The notes under the pieces: model-generated | Database searches by the model: none | What the model was told of the DNA's origin: nothing | Seen by the model: only the letters and a program-made list of their open reading frames with translations | Shown here: piece after piece, positions 1 to 10,989 of the stretch | How positions within the stretch are numbered: the first letter of the stretch is position 1 | Layout of the letters: every line of letters starts with the position of its first letter | Made by a program: the position numbers and the translations under genes | Assembly (NCBI GenBank): GCA_963691655.1 | Contig: OY829327.1 | Location: forward strand, 63,624,079 to 63,688,078 | Length of the DNA: 64,000 nt | Reading direction: 5' to 3' | Origin: Toxonevra muliebris | Taxonomy: Eukaryota; Arthropoda; Insecta; Diptera; Pallopteridae

Positions 1-78
1 AAAAACATTGTATACATAATATTGGCGATTTTTTTAAATTCTATGCGTTTAGCAACATAATGTCTACTAAATGAAACA
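1..78 (+). other. Upstream flank, possible 5' UTR of protease gene
   Basis: An in-frame TAA at 58-60 precedes the ATG at 79, so the reading frame does not extend further left. A pyrimidine/T-rich run followed by AG at 51-52 could be a 3' splice site, which would place an untranslated exon upstream of the window. No promoter elements are evident. Confidence 0.4.
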
Positions 79-346
79 ATGTTATTTCGATTAGAGACTT
101 TAATATGTTTGTTTCTAACAAACACAATTTTCGTCGAAACTTCGTCTACATTTGAGTGGAATTATAATAATATTAGTACTATTCATAAAAATAATTTAAT
201 ATCAGAAAAAAAAAATAATAGGACTAGCAAATTTCTTTTCGATGCTATATTTCGTATTGGATCAGGAATTTCTAATGCTTTTGGTTATGAGGCAGATGAA
301 GACTTGGATTATAATGAAAATATAAATGTAAAGACATGTGATTGTG
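79..346 (+). CDS. CG11836: Exon 1 of trypsin-like serine protease (signal peptide and pro-region)
   Basis: Codes residues 1-89 plus the first base of codon 90. The ATG at 79 is the first in frame after a stop at 58-60; the ATG at 71 is in another frame and stops at once. The N-terminus has a hydrophobic core (LICLFLTNTIF, about residues 8-18), typical of a signal peptide, so the product should be secreted. The rest is a polar pro-region with no recognisable domain, ending in a Cys-Asp-Cys motif (C87, C89) that may disulfide-link the pro-piece to the protease. The exon ends at a consensus donor, GTAAGT at 347-352. The leftover G pairs with the AT opening exon 2 to give Asp90, an exact phase match across 36.9 kb. 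The orthology call rests on exons 2 and 3. Confidence 0.82.
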
Positions 347-352
347 GTAAGT

Positions 353-997
353 TTTTGACTTCATAGCTAACATGAATAATATTTATTATTTTCTGTGAAC
401 CAATTTCAAAATATAACGATTGTTAGTAATAAGCTAATTGTATTATGAAAAAAAATTTAGTAGAATTTGAAGTGAATCTCGATAAATACCCAAAATACAT
501 TTTTAAATCTACCTATTAATTGCCAATTTTTTTAGTTGATTTTGATCGCATTTCTATTTTATACCCAAATTGCAGTCTGCTAGTTAACAGTGGTGAAAGT
601 GGTTTAGTAAAAAAAATGTTATTTTTGTTTAATGACTTGAATGTATACGAAAGCTTAGTCTAGGGTTTGAGAAAGAAGAAAACATTTACATTATATAACG
701 ATGTTGTTTTACACAGATTCTCTAAATGGATTTTGAAAATTAGAATCGTACTGAAAAACTTTGTAGAAAAATGTGAATTTTTTTGGTTTGTTTTTGTGGT
801 TTTTAGAGATTGTGCATTAAATCATTATTAACCCTTAAGGGGTCGTCTTATATGACAGTTGTTTTTTAAACACTTTTTCGCGAATTACGAGCAAAATAAA
901 CTAGCTCTGTATTCTTATGATATATTTACATTTATATTAACATTTCAAAAATTATTTAAATTTTTTCACTACAAAATATACAGCTAAATCAACTATA
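353..997. other. Intron 1, unassigned AT-rich sequence
   Basis: No coding potential or terminal repeats recognised between the exon 1 donor and the first mariner element. Confidence 0.5.
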
Positions 998-2287
998 CAG
1001 GGTGACAATTGTAAAGTGACGCTAGTTTAATACTCTGCAGCAAGCTTTGCCATTTACCGTTACTTTAATTTAAAAAGCAAATTCATTCATCATTGGCTTT
1101 GCTTTTAATTTCATTTGAATTTTTGTTATTACATTTTGAAATTTCCATAAAAATGGACAAGGAAAATATTCGTCGTGAAATTATGAAATTTCATTTGGCA
1201 AATTATAGTAGCCGTCAAATTGCAAAGGCTTTAAATTTGTCAAGTGGTACGGTAGACCGAGCTATTATTCGATATAATGAAACTGGGGGTTTTGGAGATA
1301 GAGACCGGGGAAAATTTTTAACAGTTGCCACTACTGGTTTAACAGAAAAAATTCGTAAACGAATCAAGCGAAATCCAAGGCGCTCAATGAGAAAAATCGC
1401 TAAGGAAGTGGGAGTAAACCGTGAAATAGTGCGAATCATTGCAAAATCAAAGCTTAATCTTAAGCCGTACAAGCTCCGAAAAGCTCAAGATCTGACACAA
1501 AAAAAGAAAGATTTGCGACTGTAAAGATGCAAGGCGTTGCTACGCTCCTCCGTGTTGAAAAATGTTGAAAATATCTTGTTTACAGATGAAAAAATTTTCA
1601 CGGTTGAACAACATTTCAATGCGCAAAATGACCGAATGTGGCTAACATCATCATCGCAACAAAATAGGACTGTTGGCCTAGTTCAAAAACCAGCTTCCGT
1701 TATGGTATGGGCTGGAGTTTCCGCTAATGCCAGAACCTCTTTAATATTCGTTGAAGAGGGTGTTAAAATTGACCAGGTTGTTTATCGGAGCATTTTAAAT
1801 GAACATGTTCTTCCCTGGGCCCAAGATACATTTGGAAATGAAAACTGGACTTTCCAGCAAGATTCTGCACCTTCCCACATGGCAAAATTAACGCAAACAT
1901 GGATAAAAGACAATTTTTCTGGATTCATAACATCTCAAGAATGGCCACCATACTCCCCAGACTTGAATCCAATGGATTACTCTATTTGGAGTATTTTAGA
2001 GAGTAAGGCTTGTGCATCTCAACACCTCAGTCTGGAGTCGCTGACAAATTCATTAGAGAAGGCCTGGACTGAAATTGATCAGGAAGTCCTGCGGCGAACA
2101 GTCCTACGATTTCCGGATCGATTGAAGGCATGTGTGCAGGCTAAAGGAGGTTATATTGAATGAGGTGGGGTTCAAATGAATGCTTATATATTCAGCAATG
2201 TTAACACTTAATTGTACTTAATGGAAGTACGTCCTTTTGAAAAAAAAACTGCTAAAATGTGTGCGTCACTTTACGATTGTCACCCTG
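998..2287 (+). mobile_element. Mariner-like (DD37D) transposon, copy 1
   Basis: A 1290-bp element with 24-bp terminal inverted repeats beginning CAGGGTGACAATTG at 998-1021 and matched at 2264-2287 with one mismatch. It is flanked by the TA target duplication at 996-997 and 2288-2289. It carries one transposase gene on the + strand and is nearly identical to copy 2 at 11181-12467. Confidence 0.95.
1153..2163 (+). pseudogene. Mariner-like transposase with one nonsense codon
   Basis: A 336-codon frame from the ATG at 1153 to TGA at 2161-2163, interrupted only by TAA at 1522-1524 where copy 2 reads CAA (Gln). The N-terminal part has helix-turn-helix features (SRQIAKALNLSSGTVDRA, then a second basic HTH with RRSMRKIAKEVGV). 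The catalytic part shows FTDEK (first Asp, codon 1585-1587), QQDSAPSH (second Asp) and SPDLNPMDY (third Asp). There are 37 residues between the second and third Asp, the spacing of the DD37D/maT group rather than DD34D mariner or DD34E Tc1. The ATG chosen follows the 5' inverted repeat by about 130 bp and matches copy 2; an upstream in-frame ATG-like start at 1093 is less likely. Confidence 0.9.
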
Positions 2288-2289
2288 TA

Positions 2290-2797
2290 CATCTCTGGAG
2301 CAATACCCCTGTTAAAAAAAATTTTACTGATTTCTGAATTCAAAAATTGAAACAGCATTTTAATCCATAGGCCTGTGACTAAAGCCAGAATCAGAAAAAA
2401 AATTAAAAGTTCAATTTTTGACAGAGTATAAATAAATAGTTGATTTTCGTCAAAAAAAAAGAAAAGAAAACTATGCGAGATATCACGATAATCCTGAAGA
2501 TATTTGAAAATTTCACCGCAATCGCAAATATTCAAATATGCAAAGCGCATTTGAATGTTCAAATATGCATAAATCACCCGGTAGATACAATTGGCCAATC
2601 CACAAGCTGTCTTATTCGTATCTTCTCATTTGTCATCAATTCCCTAATTTTTCATACAAAATTATACGTCATTAAGATTATACGACAGTATATGACAGTT
2701 TGTGAATCGGCCAAATATTTTTAGACGTTGTACCCATTTATCAAAAATTGAATAAATTGGAGTGAAATTATCCCTCCACGAACTCTTTGCCCTCTAT
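2290..2797. other. Intron 1, probable eroded piggyBac flank
   Basis: Lies between mariner copy 1 and the target duplication of the non-LTR insertion. It should contain the downstream part of the minus-strand piggyBac-like transposase, but reading frames are too decayed to follow beyond a few codons after the RFDD motif. Confidence 0.3.
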
Positions 2798-3218
2798 CGT
2801 CAAACCGAAACTCCTGTGGAATAGGAGATAGCGTAATCAGGGAATTACTCAGGCAGGCAAAAACAGTTTGCCCATATTAGCTGGTATTTTGACTGTGCAC
2901 TGCGAGCTCAGACAACCCCTTTGTTAAATAGGAGTTGAGGAAAGCTCAATATGTAGGTTTTGTAATGAGGAAGATGAATCATCAGAACATATTTTAACTC
3001 AATGTAGAGTACTGTTTCACAAAAGAATAAAATGTATGGGTATGTACCTAGTGCCCAGTACAGAACTTGCATCCATAGATCCGGGCGCAATACTGGATTG
3101 GATGAGGCACTCTAAGCAAATTAGACTACATATAGAATAGGGATTTACAATAGATCTTACAGGTCGCGGTACAATGGCAAAAACCTCTCTAACAATACAA
3201 TACAACCGTCAAACCGAA
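2798..3218 (+). mobile_element. 5'-truncated non-LTR retrotransposon with target-site duplication
   Basis: The insert (2810-3206) is flanked by perfect 12-bp direct repeats CGTCAAACCGAA at 2798-2809 and 3207-3218. The + strand keeps the end of a reverse-transcriptase/RNase H ORF: an LAGILTVHCELRQ-like stretch, then a CCHC zinc knuckle (CRFC-x8-H-x4-C), ending at a TAG near 3136-3138. The short 3' tail ends in ACAATACAATACAA. The RNase H tail followed by CCHC is typical of the LOA/R1/I-type branches. It sits inside the piggyBac pseudogene, interrupting it just after the LRFD codons. Confidence 0.8.
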
Positions 3219-3470
3219 GGCAACTACTTATTTTTTTGAAACGTTGCAAAGGCATAGTAGCAGCAAAATCGGATATTCCATTTTTATCATACCAGAATTC
3301 GTCAAGACTTTCGCCATTTGACCGATACATACCAGCCAATAACAAAATACCAAAATAGGCCATTTCAATCTAATCAATGGGAATCCAATGTTCCTGATAA
3401 CAACGAACATCTAAATTCATCATATCCAATATAATTTTTTCAATTGGTTGGATAAATAACAAAAAAGCAT
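3219..3470 (-). pseudogene. piggyBac-like transposase, middle fragment
   Basis: Minus-strand frame reading FIQPIEKIILDMMNLD, then IEMAYFGILLLAGMYRSNGE, then a DEFWYDKNGISDFAATMP stretch and FKKISSCLRFD. This is the conserved region before the first catalytic Asp of the DDE_Tnp_1_7 (piggyBac) family. One in-frame TAG precedes IEMAYFG. The frame resumes as LRFDD beyond the non-LTR insertion, at about 2798. Upstream it is cut at about 3470 by the Harbinger-like insertion; the acidic N-terminus lies at 5012-5240. Confidence 0.78.
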
Positions 3471-4855
3471 AGGCGCCATTCTATAACTTTCTTAGCGACC
3501 GACAATCGCTATCGCAACTTGCCATTTTATCGCTTGCAAAAACGATGTACTGATTCTGTAACCCTGTGTTAGCGATAATTATCGTTAAAAATTCTTAGCT
3601 GCAATTATCGCTAAGAGAAGTCAAAAAACTGGCAACGTTGGCAAATGACATTTCTATTATTGTTTTTTTTATTTATTAATTTAAAATTTTTAACGTAGGG
3701 TTACACCTAAAAATATTTAAAATAAGAATAAAAATATAAAGAGAGTTATATTAAGGCGATTTACATATGCTTCTTCGTAATCGTATGGTCCCCAATAGCA
3801 ATAAAGCTACAGCCAATTGAACAGATGGCATATTCGAAAGGACTGCGCATTGGTATGCATTTAGGTTTGGCGCCATGTCACTCTACTGGAGTCATGGGGA
3901 TACGAACATATTCCCGGATCATATTTTTGTTGATTGCGTCTGTTACCCCATGGATGCTTCGACATATCAACGGCTGACTTATCGAAATGCCCCACTGCTT
4001 ACCCACTGACCGCTGGTAGCATCCAGAAGAAGCTTAGAACAGCAAACACCTATAGATTTTTTATTGGTTTGGATGTATGTAATAGCATCATGCCTAAACA
4101 ATAGAAAGTATCAAAACCATATTCACATCATATATTCAATTATTTTTAAGGTTGGTTTATCTCTTTGTTAGACTAACTAGGTGACGCTGACGTCAAGATA
4201 TTTCGATTTAGCTCATATTCATTAGTCAAAAGTTGAATTTACGTTATTTCGGACTTTTTAATACGTTTTATTCTGCGATAATTTGGATTAAAAACAAATT
4301 ATATAAATTGGGCACAACAAAGTTTGCCATGTCAGCTGGTTTTCTATAAATTTTTACTTGCTTTTTATGCAATAATTCGGTATGCTTTTAGTTCCTCCCT
4401 TATTTCTTTAATAACAGTTTGTACAAGGTCGAGAGTAATGCGGTACAACTTTTTAAACTCCTCATCATCCAAATGGAAAGGGTCATCATCAAGACGTAAA
4501 TTTGCCCGATCTACCACAACGTTGTCATTTTCTCTTATGATTACGTCATACACCAAATAATTAAATGCCATCTTTTGGAGTAGGAAAAATACAATTTTTT
4601 AATTAAGCAATTTACTTGAAATATTTCACAAAATCACTTCTAAATTTCAATACAAAAGTGTTTCGATTATTGTCGCAAAGCTTAACGACACCAAATTTTT
4701 CATCGCAAAGTTAACGACAATTGTCGTAAATCAAATGTCAATCTTTGCGACAAATATCGCTAAAAATTTGTTAGAGAATAGCAGTATCGTTAATATTGTC
4801 GTTAATTCACTTAGCGATCCAAAAATTGTCGCTAACGAGTTACAGAATCGCACCC
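3471..4855 (-). mobile_element. Harbinger-like transposon inserted in piggyBac pseudogene
   Basis: The ends resemble each other as inverted repeats: about GGCGCCATTCTATAACTT at the left, and GGGTGCGATTCTGTAACTC read inward from the right. Each is followed by TTAGCGAC. Sub-terminal sequence on both sides repeats palindrome-like words (TTAGCGATAATTATCGTTA and relatives). It encloses decayed nuclease pieces on the minus strand. The target duplication could not be recognised, so edges are good to a few bases only. Confidence 0.7.
3770..4571 (-). pseudogene. Harbinger (DDE_Tnp_4) nuclease remnant
   Basis: An N-terminal piece at 4571-4365 reads DDDPFHLDDEEFKKLYRITL and continues into a leucine/valine-rich helix, as in HARBI1-type nucleases. 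A core piece near 4025-3770 reads SVGKQWGISISQPLICRSIH, then VTDAINKNMIREYVRIPMT, then FEYAICSIGCSFIAI. In the family the last motif is normally SID-C, so the first catalytic Asp is replaced by Gly. A TGA interrupts this stretch and the sequence between the two pieces is degraded. It is inactive. Confidence 0.72.
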
Positions 4856-5011
4856 CAGTGACGGATTTGTACACTGAGCAGCAGCAAAAGTTATTGGTCC
4901 AATAGCAAAAGAAAATAACATCAACAATGTATGAACATCACAAAATAAAAATAAAATTAATGTTTACGTGGTCGTGAAATAAATTGGCATGAATAAGTTG
5001 AACTTCAACAT

Positions 5012-5240
5012 GTACATTGTAAGGTATTTTTAGTGTATTCAATTGTTCTGTTTTTCAAAAAAAGCAAAATATCTGGCTGTAAAACTGCCTCTTCTCTCGC
5101 TACTGGTATGAAAAATTCTACATCCGAGTCATCACTACCGTATTCGCCATTAGAACCTATTTCTTCTGGTACATAATCATCATCCTTGCGTGTTGCATAT
5201 GGTTCTTCTCCATCTTCATCACCAAAGTGGTCAAGCCACT
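5012..5240 (-). pseudogene. piggyBac-like transposase, acidic N-terminal fragment
   Basis: The minus strand reads WLDHFGDEDGEEPYATRKDD, then a YVPEEIGSNGEYGSDDSDVE stretch, then FFIPVAREEAVLQPD. This acidic, low-complexity leader is typical of piggyBac-like proteins, and the strand and order fit the middle fragment at 3219-3470. The frame is lost toward 5012. A further patch near 4857-4960 (IGPITFAAAQCTNPS) fits the linker before the Harbinger insertion. Confidence 0.55.
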
Positions 5241-5630
5241 ATTTTTTTAAACAGAAATCCTCCAAAAAAAAAAAACCAAAACGCAATAATATCAACACAC
5301 TAGCTAATACTAAAAAAACACATCGTAGAAATGATGCGCAAAGACAGAAAATGCTTTAAAAATACATTGAAAACAATATTTTCTTACAGTGTCAACTTGA
5401 CTCTTGGCACCGGATTAAGGGCATTCTTTGTACAGCCTTACTTCGCCATCTGGCGAAGAAATCGAAAACGAAAAAATAATGTTTATATACTATTTAAACA
5501 AGAAGCCGGAACCTCAGGTCGGTTTGATAAAAATTTACCTGAGTTTTAAGCAGTTGAAGTTGAAAATACTGTCAATTTGACACTAAAACATATAAAATTG
5601 ACCCCATAATAGTAGTTGACAGAAGATTTC
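5241..5630. other. Intron 1, unassigned
   Basis: Probably includes the 5' end of the piggyBac-like element. A 72-codon + strand ORF at 5331-5549 has no recognisable motif. Confidence 0.3.
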
Positions 5631-6022
5631 TAAGGCTGATGTTACACGAATAATGTTTTCTGTTTTTACTCTCTTTTTTTATCGTTTTGTTTGATGCCCT
5701 GTTACACTATCAGTTTTCTGCTGAATGTTATTTTTTAATACTTTTATCTGAAACTATGTTTTTCCAACTAAAAAGTATTTAATTGTATTTTGGAGTGAAT
5801 GAAAATCCAACAATTGGAATAGAATTGGATGGAAAATAATTATAATGACAATATGAGATAATGTTTGTGGAAATAGCAACAAATTATACAAAAAAATTGC
5901 ATTTATATATTAGAAACGCAGAAAAATTATCTTGAAAATTTGCTAACTACTAAAATAAGCTCCGCCATTTTGTTACTTGGGCATTGAATTACCATGTTTT
6001 TATAACAATTACAATTGTTAAG
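5631..6022 (+). mobile_element. MITE-1 copy, left half
   Basis: Begins with the MITE-1 terminal repeat (AAGGCTGATGTTACACG) and follows the family's internal sequence up to ACCATGTTTTTATAA, near the middle of the element. It is then interrupted at 6023 by CAGGGACCG. The missing right half, in the same orientation, is at 25860-26193. Confidence 0.85.
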
Positions 6023-6395
6023 CAGGGACCGTAATTATTATAAGCAATATCAAAAAATCTAAATTTAATAATTATTTTTATTTTGTTACTTTCGATTAAT
6101 GACAATAATTATTGTCTGATTTATAGTTTTTAAATCTGGTCTAAAAACTATTTTATTTGATTTTTGTTTTTGCTCAACCGAAAAATTCAACTTATGATTT
6201 ATATATTTTTTTTTTTCGAAATAAAAATTATTGTTTGAGTTAATTTTTTTTTGCCTAAGAATAAAAATTATTTTTTGAGTTTCATTTTCTTGCACGGGAA
6301 TAAAAATTATTAAGCTTAATTTTTTTTCGAAATGAAAAACTCAAAACCTCATAAATCCTTATTATTGCGGGTACGGTGATAAATTTTTTCTTAAA
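6023..6395 (+). repeat. Left inverted arm of the 19.8-kb composite
   Basis: Starts CAGGGACCG. It contains several diverged units of GAATAAAAATTATT with TTGAGTTT, then TACGGTGATAAATTTTTTCTT. The reverse complement of 25408-25859 matches over most of its length, although that arm has extra sequence and this one lacks about 35 bp near TTATTGCG. Confidence 0.75.
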
Positions 6396-7248
6396 TAGCA
6401 TATTACAAAATTTTGGTGAGTAAGAACGGGAGTACAGTTTTTTTTTTATTTAATTTTGAAAAACAGTTCAAATTACATTTGTGTGAATTTAAGAAGTGAA
6501 GGTACAAAGTTTAAAACTTTGAGCAGATATATAAACTCCATTTCATAATACAAAGTTAATAACTCAAAAAAAAAATTTTTTGCAATTGTACAAATTTACG
6601 CAACTCTAATGTACAATATAATGTACATAAATAATTTGGATACTATAGTATACAAAAGACGTGAAAGGTTGATAATTTTGTAATTATGTTCTGCGGCTGT
6701 TAAAAAAATTGTGATAGTGTTGATTTGTGTTTGAATAACACAGTTCAACAAACAAAAAAATAACAAGGTTTTGAAAGTGGATTCTGATAAAACTCGGAAA
6801 CGGAAGGGGTCCCGGCGTTTCAAAAGTTTAAGTCTAATTTTTTTTACGTGGACCTAAAGTTTGCCATTTCTAACAGATTAAATATTATACTTAATAAACC
6901 ATAAGCCAACTTGTTAGTTTTACTTGTTTGCATGTTCGGCAATTTATAGTAGAATTTTTCATAAAATATTTTCTTCCAACATATTAACCTTTTGGCAACA
7001 ACAATTATGGGCCTTTTTATCTCTTTTCTTTTTTGACCCATTACGAGGGTTGATAGAGGGTTAAAATATTACAAAAATATGTTGCTCATAAAAATTTGCT
7101 ATTTTACAAAAATCTGTAAACTTGATTTTGATACAAATAAACCCAAATTCCAAAAAATGTTTCAAATTTTCACCTTTTATACGCAGTCTTTAAAATTATT
7201 TTCGACACTAAAAATTCATTTGATGTTGCAAAATGAACTTTGTTTTAA
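6396..7248. other. Intron 1, unassigned AT-rich sequence
   Basis: No coding, TIR or RNA gene signal recognised. Confidence 0.4.
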
Positions 7249-8050
7249 TTGTTACTTTAAAAAGAAAAGAAAACAATAATAATATAATTATAAAGTTTAA
7301 GTAGGAACTGTACGGACGCCAGTAATACGATCAGCAGCAACACATTGAAACCAGGCATTACATGTCTATGTATTCGTATGAATATTATTGCGTATGACCG
7401 CTCACTGCCGCTCGCAAATAAGGAATGAATCATGGTAGAAGTATTTAGAGGTAGATGCATTTTTTCAAAGAGTAGCCATTTTGAATTTTTAGCAAGTAAG
7501 AGGAACATTTTAGAGATGCATTTTTTTAAATGGGAACAAAAGAGTGAGTTAGTAGTAGATTATTAATACTACTTTTATTACTTAGTACTAAATTATAAAT
7601 TTTATTTATAATAAAAAATGTATAAATAATGTTATTCATATTTGTTTTCTTTATTAGCAAATACCTTGAACATGTTAAGTGTTAAAAAATAATATAAGCA
7701 GCAACTAATTCTCCCTATGTACATGCAATACTATGCAAATTATTTTCTTATAAATTCTCACTTAAGAATTTCACTATAAAAATACAACTCTGTTGCAAAT
7801 AGAAGAATAGTATCAAAAGAAATGTTTTCCCAATTGTCAAAGTTCCTTTTACTTGTCAAAATGCATCTACCTTCTTAATTCTTCTGCTATGAGACAGATA
7901 TATGTAAAATTACGAATAGGATTCAAATGAGGAATAAATGTGCACTTCAAAAGAAATCTGTTACAATACATATTGGTACACTACGAATAAAAAGGAACAA
8001 AACAAAAGCTTAATAATAATATAATATGCGGCTGCTATAGTCTCCCGCTT
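7249..8050 (-). repeat. gypsy LTR (3' LTR of the minus-strand element), interrupted
   Basis: Shares long stretches with the LTR at 15433-15728, for example TATGACCGCTCACTGCCGCT and GAGACAGATATATGTAAAAT. An insertion at about 7450-7874 splits it, so the two matching blocks lie at about 7255-7437 and 7890-7930. The right edge is uncertain because the other copy is truncated. Confidence 0.7.
7450..7874. mobile_element. Short TIR element inside the gypsy LTR
   Basis: Ends are AGGTAGATGCATTTT at the left and the reverse complement AAAATGCATCTACCT at the right, about 425 bp apart. It interrupts LTR sequence that is continuous in the 15.4-kb copy. No coding capacity. Confidence 0.6.
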
Positions 8051-8128
8051 TGACGCTTAATGTATGATACACACGATACAACCTGTTGTACAACGCGTTG
8101 GACGACGAGTTGAACTGCTTTTTCATAC

Positions 8129-9188
8129 CAGCGATGCCAACTTGCGGGAATTCCCCGATTTGCGGGGAATTTTACTGGGTGCGGGGAATCGGGGAATGAG
8201 CTGTTTTTTGCGGGGAATTTGAAGTCGTTCAGCTTTTAGTCATAAAAGTCTGTATAATATTTTTTGTCAATTTTATGTAATGCAAAACGTTTAATTTCCG
8301 CAAAATTTCATATTTTGGGTCTTAAAATCCTCGTCTTTTCTTAGATGGGCCCTGCGATTTATTGGTTTGGAGAAATCGATTGTTAAAAAAGAGTGCTATT
8401 TGAAAGTATTATATTTCGAAAGTATTTTGTGAAAATTACAGAGACGCGGAGTGCTTTCGTAGATATAGACGATTATAGCGTCGAGTGTCAGTCAGGCCAA
8501 AACAGTCGCGCGGCGCTTCGACTTCCCAATCGACCGTTCAGAAGTCCAGCACCTCCTGATTAATAACTCTTAATCCTTGCTGACTAATCTGGTTGGCTTA
8601 CAAATTACGATCAGCCATTACAAAGAAGATGTAATATATTTCAAATGTTAAAAACCGATAATCAAAATTTTAAACCTGTTTTTCTCAAAACAAGGTTTTT
8701 GCCATTTTTTATTTGAGTCAAAAGAGAGCTCATGCCTTCTCCTGTGAGAACTTTGATATCCAAAAATGGGGTGAGGCTTGTTTATCTATCAAAATGAACG
8801 TCTAATAACTCGAAGCACCCCATCTCGTTCAAATTTGGTGTGGCAACTACCACCCAATAGGATTAAACTTTATGCAAGCTTGAGTCGGATCGATTTTGAA
8901 AGTGGGTTCCCTGGAAGTGAAATCTCCCATGTGCCAAAAGAATTCCAGAGTCAGAAAGTACATTCCTATTAATCTACCAATTACCATTGGTTAAGTTTTG
9001 GACCGAGAAAGTTCAGGGTCGCCTTAATATAACACTCATTGAGGTAAATTTTAGGTAATTTTTCGTTTCTGCAAAATGCTTATATGGTGCTGTTATATGA
9101 AATTATATCGATGCGGGGAATTCGATCAAAAATCGGGGAATTTCTCGAGGGCTGTCTGGAAGAAAGAAAAAATGAGTTGGCATCCCTG
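8129..9188. mobile_element. hAT-like non-autonomous element with GGGGAATT repeats
   Basis: TIRs are CAGCGATGCCAACT (8129) and, inward from 9188, CAGGGATGCCAACT. The flanking octamers TTTCATAC (8121-8128) and GTTCATAC (9189-9196) match at 7 of 8 positions, the target-duplication length expected for hAT. Sub-terminal regions on both sides repeat GCGGGGAATT and its complement. No transposase gene. Confidence 0.72.
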
Positions 9189-9740
9189 GTTCATACACAC
9201 TTTCCAACACGTTGTAAATGGGTCGTACAATTTCATTGCTTTTTTCAGTGTGGCCAACTCAGCGCTTTTCTCGCTAAATTTAGTGCTTTTTGAAAATTAA
9301 AACGCGGAAAAAAGAGATTTAGCGGCAGCTATTTTTTAACGTGTTTTTTCAATTTAAAAGACACTAAATACTCCGCTAAATAATTCATTTCCTGAATAAT
9401 CCTAACAACATTTTTTATCGAAACAATAAGCAATGCACTTATTTAAAACCAAAGTTCATAACCATAAGTCACTCAATTCAAAAAATTCTTTACTTCATAT
9501 AAAAAAAGGATTACAACACGAAAATTCATTTTGTGAAAACTACAAAATTCCAGATGGCATAAATGTTTGTATAAACAGCACTAGTGTTTATAATGCTTCT
9601 GAATTTAGATCAAAGGGTGTGTTATGGCCAGAAGAAGCTGATAGTAATGAAGAGAATATAGACTTCGATTGTATAATTTAGAAATGCTGTGAATTAAAAA
9701 CTTTAAAAATACATGTACTTAATTAATTTTCTCTTTAATA
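9189..9740 (+). other. Unassigned stretch with an uncharacterised ORF
   Basis: A + strand ORF at 9433-9681 (82 codons, ending EENIDFDCII) is not recognised. It is acidic near its C-terminus and has no ribosomal, DNA-binding or catalytic motif I can see. Sequence near 9246 (CAGTGTGGCCAACTC) looks like a transposon end, so the ORF may be a transposon remnant. Confidence 0.25.
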
Positions 9741-10529
9741 CAGCAGAATCCCGATAATTCGTAATCACAAGGGACTAGCAATTTTTTACGAATTACGGAG
9801 GTTTTATATTTAACGAGATTTCGATTCAACCCTATCACCCCCGAGTTTTTCCTCAAAACCTTTGTTGAGTTTCTTCAATATTTTATGTAAATATTAAAAT
9901 AAATTTCAAAAATTAATATGTCCAGGACTCTTAATCCTTACAGTTATCCTTAAGTTTTCCAAACGGGCATATTGTCTGCTATAACCTCTGTAACCAGAAA
10001 TTATAGCAAAGCCAATTCAGGGCGATGACACTGCCTCACTGCATACAATCCACTCATTGACAGCCAGCATCCGTATTTTAAAGAAAACTCAAATAAAATG
10101 GAACCGTATCTTCCATTTTACTTAAGTTTTCGAACATTATTGGGATGTACGTTAACGAGGTTAAAATAAGAAAAATACTAATTAACGGTTTTGTAGTTTA
10201 AGGCTCTTCTTGTCGTATCTTGTCAACCACGAAAAACACAAAAAATTCCTTAAAAAAATGAACGTAGCTCTATACAATGATTGATTTTTGTAGAATCAGA
10301 GATCCATAGAAGTTTGCTTAGCATTACGAATTATAAGAGGTTGTCAACAACCAATTTCGATTTATAAGAGTTTAAACAGACCTTGGTTGAAAAAAAATTG
10401 CGAATTAGCGAGGGGACCAAAATGTGTAGAATTTTTGCGAATTAAAGCGATTTTTTCCTGGGATCAGCAGTTTGTTACGAATTATTAAGATTTTCGAATT
10501 AACAGGTACGAATTATTGCGATTCTACTG
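9741..10529. mobile_element. pogo/Tigger-like non-autonomous element
   Basis: TIRs are CAGCAGAATCCCGATAATTC at 9741 and, inward from 10529, CAGTAGAATCGCAATAATTC. TA lies on both sides (9739-9740 and 10530-10531). The interior repeats fragments related to the ends (CGAATTAACGAGG-type words). No intact ORF. Confidence 0.8.
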
Positions 10530-10531
10530 TA

Positions 10532-10989
10532 TATAAAAAATTTGTGTTTAACACTTTTATAAGTAAAAAATTTTGCGCTTTTTTAATGAAAATACGCGTT
10601 TTATTCTTAATTTTAGCGGATTTTGAAAAAAAAGTTGGCTCTTTTATTTTTAGTGTTGCAAACAACCTAGTAGAAAATGTATGATAAAAAGTGCTGAGTA
10701 ACGGAGTGAAAAAGTAATGTTTTACTCTAGAGCGTGAATGCATCTAAAACTGAAATAGTGCTCTCTGGAGTAAATGTCAATCAGATATTTTTAATTATTT
10801 ATTGTTTACTTTTTTTGATTAAAAAAATGTGTAGTAATAGTGCAAAAACCTCCTTTATTAATTTTTTATGCTGGACGCTGTTAGCAAAATTAAGGGTGTT
10901 GAAGGTGAGGGAGATAAAATTGATTCGTAATAGTTTACTAAAGTACTTATCAATAAGAACATGAGTAGAAATTCAAAATTTTTTCATTT
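10532..10989. other. Intron 1, unassigned
   Basis: Contains GCGAATT/GCGGATTTTG words similar to the flanks of the pogo-like element, but no clear boundary or gene. Confidence 0.3.

Noticed and set aside
1215..1472. ORF opposite the mariner transposase (also 11398-11655)
   Set aside because: Pure shadow of the transposase; conserved only because the coding strand is.
8778..8972. 64-codon + strand ORF and its neighbours at 9076-9300
   Set aside because: They lie inside or across the end of the hAT-like element at 8129-9188, have no motif, and overlap in different frames.
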